A stretch of DNA of 64,000 bases from DSWT01 sp035415725 (GTDB taxonomy: Bacteria > Chloroflexota > Anaerolineae > B4-G1 > SLSP01). The notes beneath the pieces are model-generated. The model was not told where the DNA came from and made no database searches. It saw only the letters and a list, made by a program, of their open reading frames with translations. Location of the stretch: assembly GCA_035415725.1 (NCBI GenBank), contig DAOOGN010000008.1:6102-70101 (forward strand). The letters are read 5' to 3'. Both the position numbers and the translations under genes were made by a program. Below, piece by piece: positions 50,261 through 60,600 of the stretch (position 1 is the stretch's first letter; every line of letters begins with the position of its first letter).

Positions 50261-51238
50261 TTGAAATCACTCCACACGTTGGCTCTTATTTTCATATCGA
50301 GATCGAGTCACGCCAGCGCCGGCCCCCAGGCATGGCATTGGTTCCTCCTTATCATTGTGGTGGGGGCACTGACGGCATGGATTCTACCGGCGATCTTCAA
50401 GTGGCAGCGTCAACGCGCCCGTAAAACGATCCCCCTGGAGCTTATCAACGAGGGCAATGTGCGCAGTCGCTATGCTCTGCACGCTGCCGAGCCTACAGGC
50501 AAGCTCGAGTTTCACTTCCGCCTCAATGGTCAGCCGTTGCCCGAACAGGTGATGACGGTTGTCGTAGCCGGCGGTCAGCGCTCAGCCATCAGCCGTCAGC
50601 CATCAGCGGTCAGCCCGAAAGCCGTGGCCACAGGCGCTGCTCCTGTAAAGGCGGGGGCAAACGTGCAGAAAACGCTATCCGGCGCGTCGCAAAAGGGAGG
50701 AGTCGTCGCCGGGCTACTCTCCACGTTAGGGAGGCTCCTGCCCGGAACGGCAGGACAATCGCTCAGCGGGGTTGGACGTGAAGTGCGACAGGGGCAGCAG
50801 ACGATGATACAGGCGCAGCAAGCTGCACACTACGCCGGAAAGTTGCAACCTAAACCGGGGGCAAGTTCTCAGCCGTCAACGGTCAGCCGTCAGCCGTCAA
50901 CGGTCAGCCGTCAGCCGTCAGCGGCTAGCCGTCAGCCAGAAGGAGAGGGACGCGGTGTAGAACGTACCGCCGTCGAGATTTGGGTACAGACGCCCTTCGT
51001 CGAACCGGGGGGAAAAATGCGCCTCGATCTGCAAGTCCAACCGGCCCGTCCTTATCAGACCAGGCATTATCCCTATGTCTTGAAATCACGCTCTCTTGAA
51101 TACAAAGAGGCGCCTGTGATGACTGCGGAAGAGACGGTTTTATGCAAGGGGCTCAGCCCCTTTGAGCGTTTCGCACCTTTTCTACTCTGGATAGCCTGTA
51201 TTACAGTTTTATTGAATGTGTTTCTTTCCTTGTGGTAA
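50261..51238 (+). CDS. Protein with two membrane segments in the FHA module
   Basis: A 325-aa protein with TTG as the likely start. A membrane segment lies at about 24-45 (WHWFLLIIVVGALTAWILPA) and another at the very end, about 302-324 (FAPFLLWIACITVLLNVFLS). Between them is a beta-type piece (IPLELINEGNVRSRYALHAA), a Gly/Ser/Gln-rich linker with repeat-derived SRQPSTVSRQPS segments (about 204-227), and VEIWVQTPFVEPGGKMRLDL. The strand pattern again resembles the sandwich of its neighbours. No family recognised. It may form the membrane anchor of the proposed docking module. Confidence 0.55.
   Translation: MKSLHTLALIFISRSSHASAGPQAWHWFLLIIVVGALTAWILPAIFKWQRQRARKTIPLELINEGNVRSRYALHAAEPTGKLEFHFRLNGQPLPEQVMTVVVAGGQRSAISRQPSAVSPKAVATGAAPVKAGANVQKTLSGASQKGGVVAGLLSTLGRLLPGTAGQSLSGVGREVRQGQQTMIQAQQAAHYAGKLQPKPGASSQPSTVSRQPSTVSRQPSAASRQPEGEGRGVERTAVEIWVQTPFVEPGGKMRLDLQVQPARPYQTRHYPYVLKSRSLEYKEAPVMTAEETVLCKGLSPFERFAPFLLWIACITVLLNVFLSLW
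50571..50615 (+). repeat. GTCAGCCATCAGCC-type words inside a coding region
   Basis: The TCAGCCATCAGCCGTCAGCC style repeat lies in frame and codes for SAISRQPSAVS. Word repeats of this general kind are normally intergenic in this window. Confidence 0.7.
50869..50938 (+). repeat. GTCAGCCGTCAACG-type words inside a coding region (second site)
   Basis: About five GTCAGCCGTCA(A/G)CG-like units code for SQPSTVSRQPSTVSRQPSAA. The site is in frame in the linker of the membrane protein. Confidence 0.75.
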
Positions 51239-51250
51239 CTCTGTTATTAC

Positions 51251-51372
51251 AGGACTTACGCAAGCCTGGTTCGAATCAAGCGGTGGAGGATTTGTAGAGA
51301 CGCCTTCAGGCGTCTCTTAGGAGCTAAAAACGGCTAAAGCCGTCACTACAAACGGAAATTTGCGTAAGTCCT
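51251..51372. mobile_element. 122-bp MITE-like element with 13-bp terminal inverted repeats
   Basis: AGGACTTACGCAA at 51251-51263 is matched by TTGCGTAAGTCCT at 51360-51372. The inside has two short palindromes (GAGACGCCTTCAGGCGTCTC and ACGGCTAAAGCCGT) and no coding. Partial copies flank the giant gene (right end inverted at 54614, left end at 63486). It carries no transposase and would need one in trans. Confidence 0.85.
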
Positions 51373-51409
51373 AAATTATTGGTTATGATTGGAAGGGAGT
51401 AGAGGTCCG

Positions 51410-54400
51410 ATGCCTAAAACGGATCAAATAGAAGTTATCAGTCCCGACGGCGCGATCACGTTCTACGATCTGGATGCAAGCAAAGGCATTACCAATATCG
51501 GGCGGCATCCTGACAACGACATCGTCCTGGACGCGCCCAACGTGGCACCTTTTCACGCGATTCTGGATCATCGCCACAAACCTTATGAGATCGTTATCCT
51601 GAGCGAACAGGGTGAAACGCGGTTAGCAGGCCAGGCGCTGGCGGCCAATATCTCCACGGCGCTACAGAATTGGGATACGGTGGAGATCGATAGCCATCTC
51701 ATTATCCTGCTCGAAGAGGCGGGAACCCAGGTGGTTCCCCGTACACCGTCCAAACCGACTCCTGCCACAACGGGCACACGTGTTGTGCCGACGCCGACGC
51801 CGCAGTCGGGAGCTATTGTGCCGACCTCACCGGCGTCGGCAGCGACAGCCGCTCACCAGCCCTGGCGGTTGAACGCGCCTCAGCCGGATCACAGCGATGA
51901 ATTTATTGTGGCGCAGATCGCACAGCGCGAAGTAACGCTCAACGTCGATCAACCGACGTTGTTTGAAGTCACCCTGATCAACGGCGGCCCCATTGTGGCA
52001 ACGTTCGGGGTCGATGTCGAAGGATTGGACCCCCAATGGGTCACCCTCTCGCCGCCGCAGATCAACTTGAATGAGGGTGAGCGCGGCGTTGTTTTTGTCC
52101 AGATCACGGTTCCGCGCCATCCCTCGAGCCTGGCGGGCCTCTACAACGTAGCCATTGTGGTCACCTCGCCCAATCACGCCGGGCGCAGCAGTCGCCTGGG
52201 CATGATGGCAACGGTGACTCCCTATTACGCCTTCAAAGTAGGAGAACTCTCGCCCAGGCAACAGAACGTCTCGTGGCGCAGGCAAACAGCCCGAACCACG
52301 ATTCCCCTCACCAACCAGAGCAACACCGCGACGGTTTTCCGGCTGACTGCCGAAGATGACGAGAAAGCCTGCCATTTCGAGTTTGAAATCCCCGCCGAAA
52401 GAACCCGCCTGGCCGTTCAAGCGCAAATTCCGCTCCAGCCCGACGAAGCGGTCGCCGTCCCTCTTTACGTGACGCCGACCAAACGGCCTGTGTTCGGGAT
52501 GCGCCGCCGTCTTCACTCCTATACGGCCACTGTCACCATGCAAGAAGCCGAGCCAACGCCACGTTCGTTGTTGGGACAACTCAGGAGCAGGCCGCTCCTG
52601 GGGCCTTTATCACTCTTCCTCATCTTGCTGTGTCTGGCGATATTGGCCGTGTTGATCTTCAGGCCCAACGCGCAATGGCTGCTGGCGAACGGCGCCCCTG
52701 AAATGACGATCACATCCGGCGACGAAGTGCTCATCTCGTGGAAAGCCTCAGCGTTGTCCCATAACGTCACCGTCGACACGGTGGACACGCGCAATCCACC
52801 CATCGATACCAACCAGGAGCGACGCGGCCAGACACGGCTTAGTCCGCTCTACTCCGGCGTCTATACGCTGCGGGCCGAGAGTTTTCTCTTCCCTCTCCTT
52901 GACCCTCTCTTTCCCCAGACGTTCGACCCGCTTATCGTGTCCACCAAAGATGTCAGAATCAATGTCAAACCGATTTATCCTCTCATCCAATCTTTCAGCC
53001 TCGAAGGTTACCGGGAGCAACTGGACACGACGTCTTACCGCATCTTCCAGGGGGATGCCGTTAATCTGCGGTGGACCGTACTCAACGCTAACGAAGTCGA
53101 ACTGGCAACCAACGGCGAGCCCCAACTGCTGCCGACGACAGAGCATATCGCCCAACGCGACATTTCACCGCAGATCAATACCGCCTACAAACTCGTCGCC
53201 AGGAATCTCTACACCGGCGAGGGCGCTCCGGCTGCCGAAGCGGGTCTGTCAATCTTCGTCATTACCCCTTCACCGACGCCGGTGCCCGTGCCCGTGCCAC
53301 AACGTTTCACGGCACGGCCGCTGGAGATCACCGCCGGGGAAACCGTCACCGTCGAGTGGGAAGTGCCCAACGCGACGAAGGTGAATATCACCAACTTGCC
53401 GGGGGATTTTCCGCCGTTGGGCAGCACCACCCACAAACCTCTGGAGACTACCGACTATCGTCTGACGGCCTTCTACAAAGAGGGCGACATCGAAAAGAGC
53501 ATGGTCAGCAGCATCGTCGTGCGCGTCATCGTCAAACCGGCACCCACGCCCACACCGCAGCCGCAACCGGCGGTCATTAATCTGTTCGAGGGTACCTATT
53601 CCGGCAACTTTTATCATGGTCTATCCAAACAGGTAACGCTGGTCTGGTCCGTCACCGGCGATACCACCAACATTGAGATCGAAGGCGCAACGATGGGCAT
53701 AGTGAGCAACCTCAGCCCCAGCGGACAGATGCAGATCATTATCTCTGACGACACTTTCTTCATTCTTAAAGCCTATTATAAAGACGAGGTCAAAGCGTCC
53801 AAGATGATCCAACTCACGGCTAAGGATCCACCGCCGACGCCGACACCCATACCGCCGGCCCCCGTGATCACCAAATTCGAGGCTTCTGCCGCCGACTTGG
53901 CTGCCGTCATCGTCGGCATTCCGGTCGCCAGTGGAACCACGAATACGCGCGCCTATGAGGTCAAGTACGGCTCGAACATTCTGCTTTCCTGGAGCGTGGA
54001 AAATGCCAAAAAAGTCACCTTAGACTTTACCGACAAAGGGGGCGCCAAGACCAGCTATGGCGATCAAAGTCTTGCGGGGCAACTCCCCGTCAACGTGACG
54101 GCCTCCGGTCAGTATCAACTCAAGGCAGAGCATCAGGATCCGTCGCAAAGTCCGGTATATGCGTACATCCAGATCAACCTGATGGCAATGACGAAGCCGC
54201 CAGCTCCCACCAACGTCCGCGGGCCGGTAGCCACCAGTCAGACCCCCCCTATCGAGATTACCTGGGAATACGTGGCCGCCAGCCAGGATGACATCATTGG
54301 CTTCATCGTCTATCGTGGCAATTCTGGAGATTCACCGGATGCCTTCATCCAGCAATCCGGGCTTATCTCGCAAACGACGCCGCCGTATGCGTGGACCGAC

Positions 54401-54532
54401 AGCGCGACGTCGGTTTGCGGGAAAGGATATTACGTGGTTGCCCTCTACGTCGACATCGCCGACAATCAGACGAAGGAAAGCGATAAAAGCAATATCTGGT
54501 ATTCAGAACCTTGCCCAACGCCGGCACCTTAG
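51410..54532 (+). CDS. FHA-like / single-TM / ectodomain protein
   Basis: A 1040-aa membrane protein. Residues 1-105 are an FHA-like domain (GITNIGRHPDNDIVLDAPN, then APFHAIL): the GRxxDNDIVL core with Arg is kept, but the Ser of SxxH is replaced by Ala. Residues 165-385 hold two beta-sandwiches similar to the 48838 protein (VDVEGLDPQWVTLSPPQINL). The single TM is at about 396-418 (LGPLSLFLILLCLAILAVLI). The 620-residue exterior has Ig-like units separated by PTPTPQPQP linkers and ends with a fibronectin-III-like domain (PPAPTNVRG..). The start at 51410 has AGAGG upstream. It fits a transmembrane linker between eCIS and cell surface. Confidence 0.7.
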   Translation: MPKTDQIEVISPDGAITFYDLDASKGITNIGRHPDNDIVLDAPNVAPFHAILDHRHKPYEIVILSEQGETRLAGQALAANISTALQNWDTVEIDSHLIILLEEAGTQVVPRTPSKPTPATTGTRVVPTPTPQSGAIVPTSPASAATAAHQPWRLNAPQPDHSDEFIVAQIAQREVTLNVDQPTLFEVTLINGGPIVATFGVDVEGLDPQWVTLSPPQINLNEGERGVVFVQITVPRHPSSLAGLYNVAIVVTSPNHAGRSSRLGMMATVTPYYAFKVGELSPRQQNVSWRRQTARTTIPLTNQSNTATVFRLTAEDDEKACHFEFEIPAERTRLAVQAQIPLQPDEAVAVPLYVTPTKRPVFGMRRRLHSYTATVTMQEAEPTPRSLLGQLRSRPLLGPLSLFLILLCLAILAVLIFRPNAQWLLANGAPEMTITSGDEVLISWKASALSHNVTVDTVDTRNPPIDTNQERRGQTRLSPLYSGVYTLRAESFLFPLLDPLFPQTFDPLIVSTKDVRINVKPIYPLIQSFSLEGYREQLDTTSYRIFQGDAVNLRWTVLNANEVELATNGEPQLLPTTEHIAQRDISPQINTAYKLVARNLYTGEGAPAAEAGLSIFVITPSPTPVPVPVPQRFTARPLEITAGETVTVEWEVPNATKVNITNLPGDFPPLGSTTHKPLETTDYRLTAFYKEGDIEKSMVSSIVVRVIVKPAPTPTPQPQPAVINLFEGTYSGNFYHGLSKQVTLVWSVTGDTTNIEIEGATMGIVSNLSPSGQMQIIISDDTFFILKAYYKDEVKASKMIQLTAKDPPPTPTPIPPAPVITKFEASAADLAAVIVGIPVASGTTNTRAYEVKYGSNILLSWSVENAKKVTLDFTDKGGAKTSYGDQSLAGQLPVNVTASGQYQLKAEHQDPSQSPVYAYIQINLMAMTKPPAPTNVRGPVATSQTPPIEITWEYVAASQDDIIGFIVYRGNSGDSPDAFIQQSGLISQTTPPYAWTDSATSVCGKGYYVVALYVDIADNQTKESDKSNIWYSEPCPTPAP

Positions 54533-54613
54533 GATACGACCGCCTTATGGTCCCCAAGGCAATCCCTTGAAAAGAGTCCGGGAGTCGGTTCGAGACCTGA
54601 CAGGTCTACCCGT

Positions 54614-54634
54614 AGGACTTACGCAAATTTCCGT
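54614..54634. mobile_element. MITE remnant, right end in inverted orientation
   Basis: Twenty-one bases starting AGGACTTACGCAAATTTCC are the exact complement of the right end of the 51251-51372 element. The remnant lies just before the giant gene. Confidence 0.75.
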
Positions 54635-54671
54635 CGCCCGACAATATTGATGGCTTTGAGGGAAGACAAAG

Positions 54672-57600
54672 ATGATGAAACGCACCTATAAGATATTTCA
54701 ACGCCTGGTGTGGAGATTGACGGCGCTCAGCACGCTGGTTTTAATGATGTTAACGCCGGCGCTGGGGCCGGTGAGTGCGGCGCATAGCTATCAGCCACCA
54801 GCGGTCGGCGCTCAGCAGGCGGTCGGCGGTCCAACACAGCCACAGATGTATCCTACGGTGGAGCCGCCGCCAGTCGTTGACATCATCGGGCCGCAGCCTT
54901 TATATCCGCAGTGGCTTATGGAACTCATGCGCCGCCCGGCGCCCTATTCCACGACGGCAGGGTTTGTCATCCTGCAATCCGCCGCTACCGGGGACGCCGA
55001 TCTGGACACAAATCATATCTACAACGGCGACCGTATCACCTACACCATCGAACTTTCCAACACCAGCGGCGTTGACCTGAACCATATCACCGTCGTGGAT
55101 ATTCTCCCCCTTAACGCCCTAACTGCCATAACCGTCACCGGGGCGGCTACCTGGCGGTTCAACTATGAGACGACCACTTACCTTGACCAAATCGGCGTCG
55201 AGGAAGTGGTCACCGCCACACGGGAAATCAGTTGGTCCATTCCAACATTGACAAACAACAACTGTATCACCCTGACGTTTTCCGGCAACGTCGTAGGACA
55301 GTCGGACAACACCACATTTACCAATCGCATCTTCGCGCTCTACTATGAAGCGGGAGCTTCCGATCCGGGATCGGCCAGCGCCGGGGAATTGGCCGTCACC
55401 GCGCACATGCGCATTCCTACCGCCAACCTTGGGGGTATGACCATTTCCCCGGTACCCACCTGGCTCTCCAGGGACATGGGGGGAACCCTGAGCCAGGATT
55501 GGGGCGACTTTGACCGCGACGGCGACCTGGACCTCGCGTTGGGATCGGCCCTGGGCACCACGGTCTACCGCAACGACGATGGGCGCTTGAACCTCTATTG
55601 GGTTTCGCCACTCAATGCTCAAGGGAACAGACGGCTCTCCTACGGTGTGCGATGGGCCGACGTCAATCCCAACAATCGACAACTGGAACTCGTCGTTGTG
55701 GGCGATGTTGTGGAAGGCAGCGCCACTTTCATGGCTGAACTACCGGGCATCAACTATGTCTATATAGTCACCGACACCGTCAAAAAATTCATTGAGACGG
55801 ATTCCTTTACCTCAACCTACCAGCTCATGCGCGTCGTGCCGGGCGACTTCGATGGTGATGGTGCTGTCGATCTGGTCGCCAGCACCAACGCGATCAACGC
55901 CGACTGTCCCGTGATCCTTTATCGCAACCTCGGCAAAGGTAATTTCACCAACGCGCCCAACACCGAAACATTCCACAACACCGAGTGCTTGAGCGGCAGC
56001 AACAACGAAGGGGGTGGCGCGACAGCCGCACTCAGCGCCGCCGATTTCGACAACGATGGCGACCTCGATTTAGCCACAGGCGTCTTTCCCACCACCTTAC
56101 GACTGCTGGTCAATAACGTCGCCAACAGTGGTCCCCTCACGCTGACCAATCCCTTCACGGCCACACCCGCCATCGATATCGAAACCACGCTGCAATACAT
56201 CCCCTACGATCTGGCCTGGGGCGACTACAACGCCGATGGCTATCTGGACCTGGCGGCGGCCTATCCGCTACAGCGCTCCGCACGGGTTTACAGAAACCAG
56301 AGCGGCGTCACCTTGCAAGCGTTGACCAGCACTATCCGCACGGATGCCTTCTTTACCCCGCGTGCCCTTGACTGGGGCGACGTGAACGCCGACGGCCAAC
56401 TGGACCTCATCGTCGCTAACGATCCGCCCGGCATCTATCAATTCAACAAACAAACGGCCAAATTTGAAAAGATCACGACGCTCGACCTGCCCACTATCGG
56501 CGGGCAAGTCTGGAGCCTGCGCAGCCTCAGTCTCCTCGATGCGGATAACCTCAACCTTCTTATCAGCAACCGGGATGGGTCAAGCCAGCTCTACAATACA
56601 TTTGGGCCGCGGCTGAACCGGACACTCACCCCTATCACCGCCAAAAATATGGCCAGCGTGGCCTGGGGCGACATCGACGGCGACGGCGACCTCGACCTGC
56701 TCTACGGCGCCGGCCCGACGCAATTGAGCAGCCAACTGCAAATGAACAAAGAGGGAGATTTTGCAACCGACCGGCAATTCCTCTCCAGTGGCTTTGGCCC
56801 ACACCATGTCGCTTTTGGGAGCATGATAACCGGCACTCTGGACATCGCCATCGGCACATTGGAAAAACTCCAAATCTACACCAACGCTCAGATCGACGAC
56901 AGCGACAACGACATCGACCAATCCCCAACGCTCACCCTCATCAACGGGCGCAAGGTGCATAGTCTGGCCTGGGGTGATCCCAACGATGATAGTCAACTCG
57001 ACCTGCTTGTGGGAACTGAAACAACGGACGGAACGCCAATCCTCCAGCTTTTTCTGAATAAGAATGGCCTTCTGCAGACGACACCCGTCCTTACTTTATC
57101 TGTAGAGAGTCGGGTACAAAGCCTGATATGGAAAGATTTCAATAATGACTACTACCTCGACTTTGCGGTAGGACAGAAAGCCGGCCCCACCAAAATCTTC
57201 ACCCATAACGGTGATATGACTTTCTCGCTGTACTGGGAATCCAACGCCGCTCCGGACACGCGCAGCATCGATGCCGCCGACTACGACCACGATGGCGATT
57301 TTGATCTGGCGGAAGGCAACTACGGCACTTACGATGTCCTCTGGGAAAACCACATCACGGGTCAAGTCCCGGTAACCGCCCCGCAAAACCGGTTCACCCA
57401 GGCCTTCACCTTCACCACCCCCTACAGTCAAACAACCAGCGTCGCCTGGGGTGATTGGGATAACAACGGTTATCCTGAACTGGCAGTCGGGAAATATAAT
57501 GCTTATGATATGGTCTATGCCAATCAAGAAAGTGCGCCAGGAGCGCCGGCGTTCACCGAAGCCTGGCATTCTCAAGATCAGGCCAACACCACCGGCGTTG

Positions 57601-60600
57601 CCTGGGGCGACCGTGACAACGACGGTGACCTTGATCTCGCCGTCAGCCGCTCTGGCGGTGGATGGAGTGGTTTTTACGAAAATGTCATTTCCCATCCCGC
57701 GCATCTCCTCACCACCGACACCCACAGAAACTATCAGTTGCCGAACGAGGCTCCTTACGTCTATATCGAACGCCCCGGCCACACCGACGACGCTTACCAA
57801 TTCTCATCAGCTAATGTGTTGGCCGGGCCTACAAAACCCACAATGGAGATCCACTATCGCCTTTTCGACCCCGAAGAGACGCCCCTGGCACAAACGATTT
57901 TCGAGTACTCGCTCGATGGCGGCGTCGTCTGGAAACCGGCCACTTCCGCCATCCAGCCCTACACCCCTACGACGCAAACCAGTATTAACGGTTATCCTGC
58001 CGTCTTTACATGGAATGCCGCTGCCGACAAAGCCATCAGTGATGAGGCGCGCTTCCGCATCCGCGTGATTCCCCTGGATCGCTACGGGCCGGTCCAGCGT
58101 GGGGCGAACCAAAGCATCAGCCCCCCGTTCCGCGTGCGCGCGACGACATGTACCTGGCCCGCCGATATGACCATCCAGGCTTACCTGCAACCGACCGGCA
58201 CACTGCTTGCCCCCACACAGGTTATCCAGCCCAAACAAAGGATACGCTTCGAAACCCATGTCAACATTGTCAGCGGTGAGATTTTGACGCAGACCTGGGA
58301 TTTCGGCGATGGTTCCAGGCCGCTTTCTCTGGCCTGGCCGGCCAGCAGGCCGATCACCCATGTCTATAACTCCATGAATGTCTACACCGTGACCGTGCGC
58401 ATCGATGGGGAGGTCTGTCCGATAGCACGACCGGGATTCGTCAGTCGGCCCATGTACGTCGGTATGACCCACCCATTCAGCAAATTCATCTATCTGCCCC
58501 TGGTCCTCAAGGGTCTCAAAACCAGCCTCACGCTGTCCAACAACGACACGCCGGCATGGACGTCCGCAGCAAACGACACTGTCGCTCCCCAGCACTTCAG
58601 TGAAGCAGAACCCTTACAGCCATCCCCAGCGAACGTCAATCTCGCTCCCCAGGCGACGAGTGCCGTGGCTATGCCTGACAACGCCGTGCAGATCACCGAT
58701 TCGCCGTTGGGGGTGGACAGCCAACCCGTCATCAACGGTGACGGCACGCGCATCGCCTTCTGGTCTACCGGGCGGCACGGCGCCAGCAACGCCGACGGCA
58801 ATATCGAAGTTTTCCTGTCGAAAGTCACGCCTAGCGGTCAAGTCGATCCCTATCCGTTGCAGCTCACCAACTCAAAGGGCACGATCTTAGGCGGATTCAA
58901 CCTCGGTCCCTCGATTAACGGCGATGGTAATCGCGTCGTCTTCTTCTCCGACCAGGATTTGCTGGGCGAAAACAATACGGGGGCTACTGTCATACTGACG
59001 AACACCGGCCAGGCTCTCCGCCAAGATAATGGTGACCGCAACTTCGAAATCTTCTTGGCCGATATCGAAAACAGCCAGGTGTCGCTCATTCAATTGACCG
59101 ACACAGCGGATGGGGAAAATATCTTGCCATCGATCAGCCACAGCGGCCAATACATCGCCTTTGCGTCCAACGTAAACCTGACCGGCGACCTCAAACGGCA
59201 AACAGGCACTGGCATTTTCGTCGCCGAAATCACCCACACCCAAAATATCACCTGGAATGTGCGCTACACCCAGGTGGTGACCCCGCTAGGGGCCAACGAC
59301 CAGCCCTCGATCAGCAAAGAGGGGCAGTTCGTCGCTTTCGTCTCGGATCAAGACCTCGTCCCAGGAAGCGAAGCTAAACCCAACAACAACCGCGAAATCT
59401 TCCTCGCGGAACTGGCAAACGGCCAGGTCAAGCGCTACATCCAGGTAACGGCGACCCCTGACGGGATAACGAATGAGCAGCCTTCCATCATATCAGGGAC
59501 GGCTTCTTCTGCCGGCACAGTGGTTTATCACGTGGCTTTCCTCTCTGATGAGGACTGGAACGACAATGTGGATAACGCCAATCACGACCGCCAGGTGACC
59601 CTGGCCGTCATCACGACCACGGCCACGTCGTCCGTGGTGGACGTCCGTGCCATTCCTCAAGATCCCGGCGAGAAAGACTATCCCACCATCAGCGCCGACG
59701 GCGGGCGGATCGCTTACATCTCCACCGCCGATCAAAAGCTCCACCTCTATGACACCTTTGAGCAACGGGATATTGCCCAAAATGCCGTTATCCCCTATGC
59801 CTTCCCCGCCCTCAGCGCCGATGGCACGCAGATGGCCTTCGTCGCTAACTGGGACATCTACCGCGCCGAATACCCTCTGGTCGATCTCTACCTCTTCAAA
59901 TACGCCAACACCGACCAGGCCACCGCCGGCGATACTGTAACCTACACCTTCTTGACCATCAACGCCGGACCATCGCCGGCCAATGACGCCAAGATCATTG
60001 ACACCCTCCCCCCCGGAATGCAGGCTCAGGTCATCACCTGGAATCCCGACACTTACCGCGACGCGGGGGCGTCAGGGTTCAGTACATGTACCGGCGACAG
60101 GTGTGAACATCACGGCACAGGATGGAACGCCACGGCACAGGCGCTCACCATCGCCGATTTCACCGGGCGAGTCTTCGATCTGCCGGACAGAAACGATACC
60201 ACGCTCGCCGCGCAATGGACCGATATGCGGGACAATGAGCTGCTGCTGCACATGGAGACCGTTCCGCCGGCCGACGTCAACACGGAAAACATCAGCCGCA
60301 CGCCTGGCATCCTCAGCGGTTCGCCGACGGTTGCCGCCGGGCAAATCAACAACGCCCTGGTGTTCAACGGTGACGATGCGCTCTATGCCGGCGATGTCCT
60401 GAACACGTATGACACCGGCGCTACAGCTACCTGGATGACGTGGGTGCGGCTGGATTCGACCAGTCCAGGCGCCATGATGGCAGAAATAGACCCATCCTAC
60501 GATGGCTGGGCCATCGACTTCCCCTCAAGCTCGCAAGTGCGCTTCAGAGGAGCGAACTATTGGGATAATTACGATCGGAGTTTCGTTGCAGAAAGGGAAG

